Below are positions 1 to 9,127 of a DNA stretch of 64,000 nucleotides, one piece after another (positions within the stretch are counted from its first letter, which is position 1; the number at the start of each line of letters is the position of its first letter). The notes under the pieces are model-generated. The model worked only from the letters and a program-made list of their open reading frames with translations. It was not told the origin of the DNA and did no database searches. The translations under genes were made by a program, and so were the position numbers. Source of the DNA: Winogradskyella wandonensis (GTDB lineage Bacteria; Bacteroidota; Bacteroidia; Flavobacteriales; Flavobacteriaceae); the NCBI RefSeq assembly GCF_004346845.1, contig NZ_SMGI01000002.1, positions 620,001-684,000 on the forward strand, written 5' to 3'.

Positions 1-1
1 A

Positions 2-61
2 GCAGCAGGCGTTTCGGCTTTATTTGGAAAACAATTATCTTTAGTATTGAAGTCTAAATAA
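2..61 (+). CDS. 3' end of an unidentified gene (partial)
   Basis: Reading from base 2, one frame stays open to a TAA at 59-61, giving 19 residues that end in LSLVLKSK. The stop lies 11 bases before the ATG of the next gene on the same strand, which fits two genes of one transcript. The fragment is too short to assign to a family. It could be chance, because any 60-base edge fragment has a fair probability of being open in one frame. Confidence 0.35.
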   Translation, partial: AAGVSALFGKQLSLVLKSK

Positions 62-72
62 ATTTTAACGTT

Positions 73-786
73 ATGATTTCTAAGCTTCATCTTGAAAACA
101 TTTTATTCTTAGATATTGAAACCGTACCAGAAACACAGCATTTCTCGGACTTAGACGAAACCAAACAACAACTTTGGGAACTAAAATCACAATATCAACG
201 TAAAGATGATTACACCGCCGAAGAGTTCTATGACCGTGCAGGTATTTGGGCAGAGTTTGGAAAAATTATTTGTATTTCAGTAGGCTATTTTAAGGTTGAT
301 GGCGACATTAGAAATTTTCGTGTGACGTCTTTTTACGGTGATGAAATTAAAATCCTCAAAGACTTTAAAAATTTACTGATTTCGCACTTTAGCCAAACCA
401 AGCATCTGCTCTGTGCACACAATGGAAAAGAATTCGACTTTCCGTATATAGCCAGACGTATGATTATTCATAATATAGAGCTGCCTTATAAACTCAATTT
501 ATTCGGGAAAAAACCTTGGGAAGTTCCACATCTCGATACTTTAGAATTGTGGAAATTTGGCGATTATAAAACCTATACATCGCTCAAGCTTTTGACTAAT
601 GTTCTGGGGATTCCTTCTCCTAAAGATGATATTGATGGAAGCGAAGTCTATAGTGTTTATTATAATGATAATAACATAGACCGTATTATCACCTATTGCG
701 AAAAAGATACGATTGCTGTAGCACAAATATTCTTGCGATTAAGAGGTGATGAGTTACTTCATGAGAATGAGATAAAGCATATTTAA
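73..786 (+). CDS. PolB-type 3'-5' exonuclease (DNA_pol_B_exo2 family)
   Basis: Predicted 3'-5' exonuclease related to the proofreading domain of family B DNA polymerases, standing alone without a polymerase domain. The DEDDy metal-binding pattern is visible: D14 and E16 in LFLDIETVPE (Exo I), D122 in AHNGKEFDFPYIARRM (Exo II), and the Y208-D212 element YCEKD (Exo III). The 237-residue length is normal for this stand-alone family. It probably acts in the cytoplasm on DNA ends or RNA; the substrate cannot be read from sequence. The ATG at 73 is the natural start. The gene converges on the secreted protease gene, with a shared terminator hairpin between them. Confidence 0.85.
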   Translation: MISKLHLENILFLDIETVPETQHFSDLDETKQQLWELKSQYQRKDDYTAEEFYDRAGIWAEFGKIICISVGYFKVDGDIRNFRVTSFYGDEIKILKDFKNLLISHFSQTKHLLCAHNGKEFDFPYIARRMIIHNIELPYKLNLFGKKPWEVPHLDTLELWKFGDYKTYTSLKLLTNVLGIPSPKDDIDGSEVYSVYYNDNNIDRIITYCEKDTIAVAQIFLRLRGDELLHENEIKHI

Positions 787-806
787 ACTATTATTTTTTT
801 ACAATA

Positions 807-839
807 AAAAAGAGCCCAGATAAAATCTGAGCTCTTTTT
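807..839. terminator. Bidirectional intrinsic terminator
   Basis: A 14-bp stem (807-820 with 826-839) closes a 5-base TAAAA loop, with A-tracts on the left and T-tracts on the right. The single C-A mismatch on the + strand becomes a G-U wobble on the - strand, so the hairpin is perfect for transcripts from the protease gene. It lies between the convergent ends of the exonuclease and protease genes. Confidence 0.85.
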
Positions 840-860
840 GTTTTAAGATATTGGTTAGGC

Positions 861-3800
861 TTATTGCTTAATAAACTTTCTAGATACAGACACTTCTCCT
901 GTACTTAATTCTAAGAAATATACGCCTTTATCTAGTGTAGTAACATCAATTTGGCTAGAGTTAACTCCGCGTAAAACGGTTTGACCTAGCATATTTACAA
1001 TTCGGTAAGTTGCATTTTCTACGCCTACAGTTTCAACATATAACGTGTTTGTTACTGGATTAGGATACATTCTCATTTTAAATGCATCTTCATCTTCATC
1101 ACCTAATACATCAACTCTTTCACCAAAGACAACTTCTCCTCTAGAAGTAGGACAAGAGGTCTCATAAATTTTTACGTTAGTAAATGTAGAGTTGTTACCA
1201 GAACCAGCATCATTATCATTTATAAATACTAATCTGTCCATAACGCCTGTGTAAGAATCGCCTACCGGAATAACGTAGGTTCTTGTTCCGCTTACGTAAT
1301 TATCAAAATTGGTAATTCCGTAATTCTGAGTTCCATAAAACTTAAAGTAGAACGAAGATGTTAACGCATTATCATTTTCGAATCCGATACCATGAATTTC
1401 ACCTTCTGATGTACTGCTAAACTCTAATTCTATTACAGTATTTGCGGTAACTGTATAAGGAAAATCGATATACTTCCAAGTATTATTGGTTAATGTTAAT
1501 GAAGCTCCTCCATTTCCTATAGAATTAGCACCACTTGCATCTTGAGTTGAAAATGAATTAAGCGTATAATCATTGAAATTTAATGTATCACAACCTGCAG
1601 GTGGATTAGTGCCACCATCCGTTAAACTAATATCATCTATAGCTACATCTGCTTGCCATGTGCCACCTGTTAGTCTATTAAATCGTAACTGAATACCACT
1701 TCCTAAATAAGCTACCAAATCTATATTTACCGTTAACCACTGGTTACCTTGGTTTCCAGTTTGGCTCCATAAACTTGTCCAATTAGCACCTTCGTCATTG
1801 CTCACCTCTAATGCTATTGAACCTGCGTTTGTTGAACCAAACATATGATACTTGAATGAGAACGTCGCTTCTGCTGCACTTGATAAATCGAAACATGGCG
1901 ACGTAATTATAGCTCGCTTATTTGGATAACCAGTATTATTACCAGAAGCCTCTACAAAAATATAGTTACTTCCTTCTATTGCGCTTGATGGTCCTGTGTT
2001 GTTCGATGGAGTACCGTTAGCATCTACTGTCCAATTAAGGTCATCTGCACTACTCTGCGTCCAAGCGCCGATACCGCTCTCAAAGCCTTCAGCATATGGA
2101 AGCGATACTCCTCCAGAACAGCCATTCGATACTTCGTTTACAGTCACTGTTCTTACTACTGGTATAGCTGCATTTCCAGCAGCATCACTCACATTGTAAG
2201 TCAGTGTGTAGGTTCCAGCAACATTAGTATTTACTGCTCCTGTAACAACAATATTAGATGTTAAGTTACCATCTATGTTATCTGTAGCTGTAGCACCTGC
2301 ATCTGTATATGCGTCACCTACAGTTAAGCTAACAGTTGCTGAACCTAATAATGTAATTACTGGAGCAGTCGTATCTGGATTTACAGTCACCGTCCTTGTA
2401 GCACTTGCTGCGTTTCCTGCGGCATCACTAACACTGTATGTTACTGTATATGTTCCGGCTATATTAGTATTTACAGTACCTGATGTTACAATACTCGATG
2501 TTAAATCGCCATCGACGTTATCAGTTGCTGTTGCTCCTAATTCGTTATAAGTCTCTTGCAACTCTAAAGTAATCGAAGCAGAACCATTTAAAGTAATTAC
2601 TGGCGCTGTAGTGTCTGGCCCAGAAGATTCAATTACAACTGTATAATCTTCAACTTCACCATACGTAAACGACTCGCATGGCGCTGGAGCTGCATTGTAT
2701 TTCATGGAAACACGCATACGGGTTGCACCTTCTACAGCCGCAGTTGGCACCGTAAAGTTTCCGCTTACAGGTGTTGCTTGTGTTGGAGCTTGAGAAAAGA
2801 CTTGCTCTCCTGCATCAGTAAAATCTCCATCCTTGTTGTAATCTATCCAAACTGCATAAGCTTCATTATAAAGAGTACCTGTCCAAGTTGGTGTTATTGT
2901 AATTGTATTTGAAGCTCCTTTAGTTAGTACCGTAGATTGTGATGTAAAATCTGCGTAACCGCTAGCTGCCGCACCAGAAGAATTATCTATCGACCCTAAT
3001 TGTACTCTTGAGATAAATTCGTCATTTACATTATTACCATTAGATGCGCAATAATTTAATTGTACTTCTGTAGTTGTAAAATTAACTGAAGCTGAGTATG
3101 CTGAATTACTTCCTCCACTACACTTACTTCTTACTTGAGCTTCGTATTGTGTTTGGGTATTAAGCCCTGTTAGGTTAGAAGAAACTCCAGTCACTGCGAC
3201 TGTTGTCCAAGTAGATGAACCTAAAACTCTATATCTTAAATCGTAGGTTGCTCCCGCTACTGCATTCCAACTTAAAGTAGCTGTCGACGACCCAATGTTC
3301 GAAGCTGCTAGTCCACTTGGTGTGGTAGCATTACAAACAACAGGTGCTCCAATTGTAAAGTTAGCATTAGAGATATCGAAGAAGATGTGGTTAGAACCTC
3401 TAACCATAATTCTGTTTTGCGACCCTTGGTTATTAGGCACTACAATATCATGAGAACCATCATTAGGAACTCCTGATGCTAAAGTGATAGGATAGGTGTC
3501 TCCACCATCTGTTGATAAGAAGATATCTACATTCGCTGCGTTTACTCCGTTTCCTGTTGTGCCGGCAACATTCCAAGTTACTGTTTGTGTTGTGCCAGCA
3601 TCCCAAGTTACATTGGTGTTTGGAGAATTTAGTACAAATGGCCCTGCTGTACCATTTACTGTAATACGTGTATCGTCACTATTATTTGTTGCGCCTCCAA
3701 CGCGATTGTCTCTTACAGTTAATCTAAAATTTAATATTCTCGCCACATTAGGAACAGCTTCCCATTGCCAAGAAGTAGCACCAGATTTTATAGTTTGAAG

Positions 3801-5255
3801 TCTTGGAAAATAACGTTTATTATCCGTAGTTGGATTAAATGACCTAAAAGCTACGCCAGTGGTTGCTGTAGTACTCGGGTAGGTTGTAGCTGCATTATTC
3901 TCATCTGCCTGTTCCCAGCAATAAGTTAATACGTCTCCTGAATCAGCATCTGATGCAGTGCCTTCTAAGACGAAAGGCGTACCCTTTGGAATTGTATAAT
4001 TAAGACCAGCATTAACCGTTGGTACTGAATTGCCCGTATTTGTATTGGTTTGACAACTTGTAGACTTAACATAGTTTGTAACTTGCTGTATTGTAAACCA
4101 GTGGAAATATGGATCACTATTCTGTTGAACATCAGTTGCTCCAGTAATACCTGCATATCCCATGATAGTCGTGCCACTTCCTGGCTCAAAATGTGCATTT
4201 GTACCTTCATTTCTAAAAGAAAACGTGTGATTTCCACCAAACTGATGCCCTAGCTCATGAGCTACATAATCTACATCAAAAGGATCACCTTCTGGGGTTG
4301 AGCGCGATGTAAAAGCGCTTCCTTTTTGTCCGTTGACACATACACAGCCTATACATCCTGCGTTTCCATTGTCTGATGCTCTAGCAAATAAGTGACCAAC
4401 ATCATAGTTGGCTTCACCAATTACATTTGTTAATGTATTTTGTACTTGACTATTGAAACTTCCATTAGAATATGGATCTGTACTAGGGTTTGTATAAATA
4501 ACATTGTCTGTGTTTGCAATTAGAACCATAGTAACGTTAAAGTCATTTTCAAAAAGACCGTTAACTCTTGTCATCGTGGTATTTATTGCTGCTAGTGCTA
4601 GCGCTCTAGTTCCTCCATGATACTGTGTATATTCTCCAGTAGTAGAGACGGCAAGTCTGTACGTTCTCAAAGTACCATCGTCTGCATTTCTTAATGATGT
4701 AGAGTTTCCTTGCAGCAAAGAATTTGCTTGAGCCGTTACCTCACATTCAAAATTATCTTGTACTGGTAATTTGTCTTGTCTCTTATATACTGTGTACTGA
4801 GATAAGTCGTTTGTGTAAGGCTCTATAAAAGAAGCTGGTTTATCCGATGATAAGCGCATACTTTGTAGGCCTAACGGAGATACACTAAAACGAATACGGT
4901 CTGAAGGATTATCGATTCCCTGACCTGCGTACGATTTGATATTCGGATATCTGGCTGCCAAATCAGGATGCATTACAGACGCCTCCATAACACGATAACG
5001 CTCTAGCTCTCCATCAGCATTTGGAAACGATACAATAACATTTGACTGACCACTAAATTCACCTCTTGCTGGCGCTTGAGATAGCATGGCTTTTAAGCCT
5101 TCAATATCTAACGAATAGATTTGTTTTGTAGGAAGTTCTCTCCTACTTTCTTTAACATCAACCGTTTTTGCTGACTCTTTTTTCCAAAGTGATTGACTTT
5201 GAGAAAATGCAAAAAACGAGCATACAAAAAATGCGAAGAATAGTGTTTTTTTCAT
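861..5255 (-). CDS. Secreted reprolysin-like zinc metalloprotease with T9SS type A sorting domain
   Basis: A 1464-residue multidomain secreted protease. Residues 1-18 are a signal peptide, followed by a pro-region. The catalytic domain (about 195-400) carries the metzincin motif HELGHQFGGNH, with H333, E334, H337 and H343 as zinc ligands and catalytic base. After it come an Ig/PKD-like segment, a fibronectin type III domain (about 637-728), a GEVED domain (about 732-875), two consecutive DUF5011 Ig-like repeats (about 880-955 and 957-1038), a MAM/choice-of-anchor-like region, a second beta-rich module and a C-terminal T9SS type A sorting domain (about 1392-1464, MYPNPVTNTLYV). By family knowledge, the sorting domain is cleaved as the protein crosses the outer membrane. 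The likely role is digestion of external protein. The closest annotated families are M12B/M43-like metalloproteases. It is transcribed alone. Confidence 0.93.
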   Translation of the reverse strand: MKKTLFFAFFVCSFFAFSQSQSLWKKESAKTVDVKESRRELPTKQIYSLDIEGLKAMLSQAPARGEFSGQSNVIVSFPNADGELERYRVMEASVMHPDLAARYPNIKSYAGQGIDNPSDRIRFSVSPLGLQSMRLSSDKPASFIEPYTNDLSQYTVYKRQDKLPVQDNFECEVTAQANSLLQGNSTSLRNADDGTLRTYRLAVSTTGEYTQYHGGTRALALAAINTTMTRVNGLFENDFNVTMVLIANTDNVIYTNPSTDPYSNGSFNSQVQNTLTNVIGEANYDVGHLFARASDNGNAGCIGCVCVNGQKGSAFTSRSTPEGDPFDVDYVAHELGHQFGGNHTFSFRNEGTNAHFEPGSGTTIMGYAGITGATDVQQNSDPYFHWFTIQQVTNYVKSTSCQTNTNTGNSVPTVNAGLNYTIPKGTPFVLEGTASDADSGDVLTYCWEQADENNAATTYPSTTATTGVAFRSFNPTTDNKRYFPRLQTIKSGATSWQWEAVPNVARILNFRLTVRDNRVGGATNNSDDTRITVNGTAGPFVLNSPNTNVTWDAGTTQTVTWNVAGTTGNGVNAANVDIFLSTDGGDTYPITLASGVPNDGSHDIVVPNNQGSQNRIMVRGSNHIFFDISNANFTIGAPVVCNATTPSGLAASNIGSSTATLSWNAVAGATYDLRYRVLGSSTWTTVAVTGVSSNLTGLNTQTQYEAQVRSKCSGGSNSAYSASVNFTTTEVQLNYCASNGNNVNDEFISRVQLGSIDNSSGAAASGYADFTSQSTVLTKGASNTITITPTWTGTLYNEAYAVWIDYNKDGDFTDAGEQVFSQAPTQATPVSGNFTVPTAAVEGATRMRVSMKYNAAPAPCESFTYGEVEDYTVVIESSGPDTTAPVITLNGSASITLELQETYNELGATATDNVDGDLTSSIVTSGTVNTNIAGTYTVTYSVSDAAGNAASATRTVTVNPDTTAPVITLLGSATVSLTVGDAYTDAGATATDNIDGNLTSNIVVTGAVNTNVAGTYTLTYNVSDAAGNAAIPVVRTVTVNEVSNGCSGGVSLPYAEGFESGIGAWTQSSADDLNWTVDANGTPSNNTGPSSAIEGSNYIFVEASGNNTGYPNKRAIITSPCFDLSSAAEATFSFKYHMFGSTNAGSIALEVSNDEGANWTSLWSQTGNQGNQWLTVNIDLVAYLGSGIQLRFNRLTGGTWQADVAIDDISLTDGGTNPPAGCDTLNFNDYTLNSFSTQDASGANSIGNGGASLTLTNNTWKYIDFPYTVTANTVIELEFSSTSEGEIHGIGFENDNALTSSFYFKFYGTQNYGITNFDNYVSGTRTYVIPVGDSYTGVMDRLVFINDNDAGSGNNSTFTNVKIYETSCPTSRGEVVFGERVDVLGDEDEDAFKMRMYPNPVTNTLYVETVGVENATYRIVNMLGQTVLRGVNSSQIDVTTLDKGVYFLELSTGEVSVSRKFIKQ

Positions 5256-5671
5256 AGAATATTAATTGGTTTTTATTTTAATTAATTCAAATTATTAAAA
5301 TTTCATCATTCATTTTGTAGGATTGTGTTTATTAACACTGATTTCTTTTTTATTACGGTTTTCCCACATATGTAATGACGAAAAAGACTACATCAGCTAT
5401 AAAATTTATTTTTTTAAAACCTTTCTTCTTGATAAATTATAGAGAGATGTATATCCAAATTTCAGTGGCTGAAAATATTAAAATATTGTTAAGTCACAAT
5501 AAAATTGTTAGTATTTTCGACGAAATGTTGCTAATATGATAATAAAACTTTTAAATTTTTATTAATTTTAAAATGTAAGGCTTTTTTAAATCGTTCGTTT
5601 TCAGGCTTTTAAGGACTGGTGTTTTTTTAATATTAATACCATATACTAATTATCTATTACTAAATTTAGCC
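5256..5671. other. Divergent intergenic region, 416 bp
   Basis: Very AT-rich spacer between the divergently transcribed protease (-) and ABC ATPase (+) genes, so it must hold both promoters. I see no open frame worth calling. The only -7-like string is TAAATTTA (7 of 8 to TAnnTTTG) a few bases before the ATG at 5672, with no clear -33 partner. No repeat was recognised here. Confidence 0.5.
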
Positions 5672-7363
5672 ATGCAAAATTCTACATTGCTTCAGGTCGA
5701 AAATCTTAGCATCAGTTTTGTTTCTAAAAACAAAAAAACTGAAGTAATCCATGAGGTTTCTTTCGATGTATTCGAAAATGAAATTTTAGGAATTGTAGGA
5801 GAATCTGGCTCTGGTAAGTCTGTTTCCTCTCTTGCAATAATGCGTTTACTGCCTGAAAAAGTGTCTAAAATTACTTCTGGTTCTATTCAATTTGGCGGAA
5901 AAGATTTATTATCTGCATCGCAAAAAGAGCTTCAGAATATAAGAGGAAATGATATTGCAATGATTTTTCAAGAACCGATGAGTTCTTTAAATCCGTCTAT
6001 GACATGCGGTAAACAAGTTTCAGAGTTAATTAAAAAGCATACGTCTCTATCTAAAAAAGAAATTAAAAAAGAAGTAATTGACTTATTTAGTCGTGTAAGA
6101 CTACCTAATCCAGAGCGTATTTACAAGGCTTATCCCCACGAAATTTCAGGAGGACAAAAGCAACGTGTTATGATTGCGATGGCGATTTCCTGCAAACCAA
6201 AGCTACTCATTGCAGATGAGCCTACGACAGCCCTAGATGTTACTGTACAAAAAGAGATTCTAGATTTACTTAAACTGCTTCAGCAAGAAACAGGGTTGAG
6301 CATTATATTTATTTCACATGATTTAGCACTAATGTCGGAACTGGCCGATAGGGTCGTTGTAATGTATAAAGGACAAATTGTCGAAAATGGCGACGTCGAA
6401 GAACTATTTAAGTCACCTAAACATCAGTATACAAAAGCGTTGTTTAATTCGCGCCCATCAATGAAGACGCGATTAAAAAAATTGCCAACAGTCAGCGACT
6501 TTGTTAAGGATACAGTTAATAAAACTGTTGTCACCTCCGAAGAGCGCCTGAAAAGGCATCAAGCCATTTACAACCGTCCACCACTATTAGAAGTTATCGA
6601 TTTAGAAAAGACGTATATCTCTAAACAAGGATTTTTTAAACCAAAAACTCAATTTAAAGCTGTAAATAATGTGAGTTTTAATGTTTATCAGGGAGAAACT
6701 GTTGGGTTAGTTGGCGAATCCGGATGCGGAAAATCTACTTTAGGTAATGCTATTTTGCAGTTAGATAAGGCTACTGCAGGAATTATAAAATATAAAGGAG
6801 AAGATATTACAAATCTAGATTCTAATAGAATTAGGAGTCTTAGAAAAGATATTCAAATAATTTTTCAAGACCCATTTGCGTCATTAAACCCCAGGTTAAC
6901 TGTAGGGCAAGCCATTACAGAACCTATGATGGTTCATGGGATTGGCTCCAACGCAGAAGAGCGCAAGGCAAAAGCTATTGATATTTTAAATGAGGTTGGA
7001 CTATCAAAAGAAGACTTTAATAAATATCCACACGAATTTTCTGGTGGACAGCGTCAGCGTATTGGTATTGCTAGAACCATAGCATTAGAGCCGAAGCTAA
7101 TAATTTGTGACGAATCGGTATCTGCTTTGGACATATCGGTGCAAGCGCAGGTATTAAATCTTTTGAACGATTTAAAAGAGAATTTTGGTTTTACCTATAT
7201 ATTTATATCTCACGATTTAGCTGTTGTAAAATATATGTCTGACCAACTTTTGGTTATGAATAAAGGTGAAATTGAAGAAATGGGTGAAGCCGATTCTATT
7301 TATAAAAATCCAAAAAAAGAATACACCAAAATATTAATTGATGCTATCCCTAAAGGTCTATAG
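5672..7363 (+). CDS. Oligopeptide/dipeptide ABC transporter, fused double ATP-binding protein (DppD-DppF/YejF type)
   Basis: Two complete ABC ATPase domains in one 563-residue chain, the arrangement of YejF and of fused DppD-DppF subunits, which energise uptake of oligopeptides through the inner membrane. Domain 1 has Walker A GESGSGKS (43-50), signature SGGQKQR and Walker B LLIADEPTTAL. Domain 2 has Walker A GESGCGKS (348-355), signature SGGQRQR and Walker B LIICDESVSAL. Each domain ends with the oligopeptide-transporter C-terminal extension (YTKALF, YTKILI). No permease or binding-protein gene is adjacent, so the partners must lie elsewhere. The second Walker B reads DES where domain 1 reads DEP; this is common in DppF-type domains and the catalytic Glu is kept. 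Transcribed alone, followed by a hairpin terminator. Confidence 0.92.
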   Translation: MQNSTLLQVENLSISFVSKNKKTEVIHEVSFDVFENEILGIVGESGSGKSVSSLAIMRLLPEKVSKITSGSIQFGGKDLLSASQKELQNIRGNDIAMIFQEPMSSLNPSMTCGKQVSELIKKHTSLSKKEIKKEVIDLFSRVRLPNPERIYKAYPHEISGGQKQRVMIAMAISCKPKLLIADEPTTALDVTVQKEILDLLKLLQQETGLSIIFISHDLALMSELADRVVVMYKGQIVENGDVEELFKSPKHQYTKALFNSRPSMKTRLKKLPTVSDFVKDTVNKTVVTSEERLKRHQAIYNRPPLLEVIDLEKTYISKQGFFKPKTQFKAVNNVSFNVYQGETVGLVGESGCGKSTLGNAILQLDKATAGIIKYKGEDITNLDSNRIRSLRKDIQIIFQDPFASLNPRLTVGQAITEPMMVHGIGSNAEERKAKAIDILNEVGLSKEDFNKYPHEFSGGQRQRIGIARTIALEPKLIICDESVSALDISVQAQVLNLLNDLKENFGFTYIFISHDLAVVKYMSDQLLVMNKGEIEEMGEADSIYKNPKKEYTKILIDAIPKGL

Positions 7364-7477
7364 AAAAAAGATTTTCTTGGTTAAATAAAATACGCCAGAT
7401 ATTAATCTAAGCGTATTTTTTAGTTTAGAAGGTTTTACTTCGTAAGTAGGTTCTGGTAGATTTGATTTTGTTTCCAT
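7358..7477 (-). CDS. Possible 39-residue small protein (doubtful)
   Basis: A minus-strand frame runs from an ATG at 7477 to a TAG that overlaps the last 6 bases of the ABC ATPase gene. The product has a polar N-terminal half rich in Lys, Pro and Glu, then a hydrophobic segment (LRLISGVFYL) and a Lys-Lys-Ile-Phe-Phe-Leu end, like a tiny membrane-associated protein. Against it, the hairpin terminator of the ABC gene (7387-7419) lies inside the frame, and I do not recognise the family. The two copies of a 21-base repeat lie just upstream of its start. Confidence 0.25.
   Translation of the reverse strand: METKSNLPEPTYEVKPSKLKNTLRLISGVFYLTKKIFFL
7387..7419 (+). terminator. Intrinsic terminator after the ABC ATPase gene
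   Basis: Arms AAAATACGC (7387-7395) and GCGTATTTT (7411-7419) form a 9-bp perfect stem with a 15-base loop and a T-tract at the 3' side, 23 bases after the stop codon. Confidence 0.65.
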
Positions 7478-7481
7478 AAGT

Positions 7482-7537
7482 TTAAGTTTATGATAGATTT
7501 GGGACAAATCATAAAATTAAGTTTATGATAGACTTGG
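7482..7537. repeat. Two 21-base direct repeats
   Basis: The strings at 7482-7502 and 7517-7537 are identical except for one T/C change; both begin TTAAGTTTATGATAGA and end TTGG. They are 35 bases apart start to start, in the 330-bp gap between the ABC ATPase and the CoA-transferase operon. Apart from this pair, the terminator and the doubtful small frame, the gap holds only AT-rich sequence. Confidence 0.7.
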
Positions 7538-7693
7538 CTAACTTGGTTATTTTGATTTGGGACTGCTAATATGAAACAAATTTTAAAATACAACGATTAA
7601 ATACATAATTAATCGATGAAATACATTAAATTTTAACATTTCAGTCAAAAAAAGCTATATTTCTGTGGCCTTCATGTCTTTAGAAGATATGAC

Positions 7694-8347
7694 TTAAACA
7701 TCCATTTCTGGAATATCACCTTCAATAATCAAATGCCCTTCCGTTGCATTTTTAATATCGTCCACCGAGACACCTGGAGCACGCTCTAATAGCTTAAATC
7801 CTTTGTCGGTAACTTCTACAACCGCAAGATTTGTTACAATTTTCTTTACACAACCAACACCCGTAAGCGGTAATGAACAACGTTTTAATAATTTAGACGC
7901 TCCGGCTCTATTGGTATGCATCATAGCTACAATAATATTCTCCGCACTTGCAACTAAATCCATAGCGCCGCCCATACCTTTAACCATTTTACCGGGAATT
8001 TTCCAATTGGCAATATCCCCGTTTTCTGCTACCTCCATAGCACCTAATATGGTTAAATCTACGTGCTTTCCGCGTATCATAGAAAAACTTGTTGCAGAAT
8101 CGAAAAAACTCGCGCCAGGCAAGGTTGTAATGGTTTGCTTTCCTGCGTTAATAATATCTGCATCTTCCTCGCCTTCAAAAGGGAAAGGTCCCATGCCTAA
8201 AACACCATTTTCACTTTGAAACTCTACTTCGATATCGTCTCTTACAAAATTAGCGACTAAGGTTGGTATCCCAATTCCAAGATTAACGTAGTACCCGTTC
8301 TTTACTTCTTTTGCTATGCGTTTTGCAATTCCGTTTTTATCCAGCAT
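7694..8347 (-). CDS. scoB: 3-oxoacid CoA-transferase subunit B
   Basis: Beta subunit of a family I CoA-transferase, which moves CoA from succinyl-CoA to 3-oxoacids such as acetoacetate. The conserved SENG motif places the catalytic glutamate at E46, which forms the glutamyl-CoA intermediate. LGIGIPTL (about 23-30) and the GGAMDL stretch are typical of the family. The 217-residue length is normal. It lies 2 bases downstream of the subunit A gene, so the two are co-transcribed. Acetoacetate as substrate is the usual annotation; acetate or butyrate cannot be excluded. Confidence 0.93.
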   Translation of the reverse strand: MLDKNGIAKRIAKEVKNGYYVNLGIGIPTLVANFVRDDIEVEFQSENGVLGMGPFPFEGEEDADIINAGKQTITTLPGASFFDSATSFSMIRGKHVDLTILGAMEVAENGDIANWKIPGKMVKGMGGAMDLVASAENIIVAMMHTNRAGASKLLKRCSLPLTGVGCVKKIVTNLAVVEVTDKGFKLLERAPGVSVDDIKNATEGHLIIEGDIPEMDV

Positions 8348-8349
8348 AA

Positions 8350-9051
8350 TTAATGTCTTTGTCTTACAGTTCTTTGTTCTATGCGCTTTTCGTAAGCTTC
8401 TCCTTGGAAAATACGCTGTACAAATATTCCAGGTATATGAATTTGATTTGGGTCTAGCGCTCCTGCAGGAACTAACTCTTCTACCTCAGCAACTGTAATC
8501 TTCGCTGCTCCGCACATGTTTGGATTAAAATTACGAGCAGTTCCTTTAAATATAAGGTTTCCTGCTTCATCACCTTTCCAAGCTTTTACAAAAGCAAAAT
8601 CCGCTTTAAATGCATATTCTAATACATACATTTTACCATCAAACTCTCTTGTTTCTTTTCCTTCTGCTACCTCAGTACCGTAACCTGCTGGTGTGTATAT
8701 CGCAGGAAATCCAGCTTGAGCAGCCCTACATCGTTCAGCCAGTGTCCCTTGCGGAATAAGTTCTACATCTAATTCTCCACTTAGCATTTGACGCTCAAAT
8801 TCATCATTTTCGCCAACGTAAGAGGATATCATTTTTTTAATTTGCTTTGCTTGAAGTAATAAGCCTAATCCAAAATCGTCTACACCTGCGTTATTAGAGA
8901 TACAGGTTAAACCTTTGACGTTTCGTTTTACTAATTCGGCTATTGCATTTTCTGGTATGCCACTAAGACCAAATCCACCAAGCATTAGGGTCATATTATC
9001 AGTAACACCTTCTAATGCCGAAGTAACATTGACCACTTTTTTATTAATCAT
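8350..9051 (-). CDS. scoA: 3-oxoacid CoA-transferase subunit A
   Basis: Alpha subunit of the same CoA-transferase. The glycine-rich CoA-binding loop [10 protein letters not shown] is at residues 25-34, and further family motifs ([28 protein letters not shown] region) are present. The 233-residue length is normal. It is the first gene of the scoA-scoB pair, starting at the ATG at 9051, 76 bases downstream of the PBP1A stop codon on the same strand. Confidence 0.93.
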   Translation of the reverse strand: MINKKVVNVTSALEGVTDNMTLMLGGFGLSGIPENAIAELVKRNVKGLTCISNNAGVDDFGLGLLLQAKQIKKMISSYVGENDEFERQMLSGELDVELIPQGTLAERCRAAQAGFPAIYTPAGYGTEVAEGKETREFDGKMYVLEYAFKADFAFVKAWKGDEAGNLIFKGTARNFNPNMCGAAKITVAEVEELVPAGALDPNQIHIPGIFVQRIFQGEAYEKRIEQRTVRQRH

Positions 9052-9127
9052 GAGCTATAGATTATTTGCTGCTCTAAATTACAAAAGTTTGGCAATAAAG
9101 ATTGTGAAAGACATCCCAAAAAGGATT

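Noticed and set aside
2275-2550. Plus-strand frames opposite the DUF5011 repeats of the protease
   Set aside because: Two similar frames arise because the underlying domains are duplicated; they are shadows, not genes.
5672-7363. DES in place of DEP in the second Walker B of the ABC ATPase as an inactivating change
   Set aside because: The catalytic Glu is kept and this variant is common in DppF/OppF-type domains.
7803-8219. 138-codon plus-strand frame opposite scoB
   Set aside because: Lies wholly antisense to the well-conserved scoB gene; residue composition is low-complexity and Ser/Pro/Ile-rich with no recognisable motif. A shadow frame.
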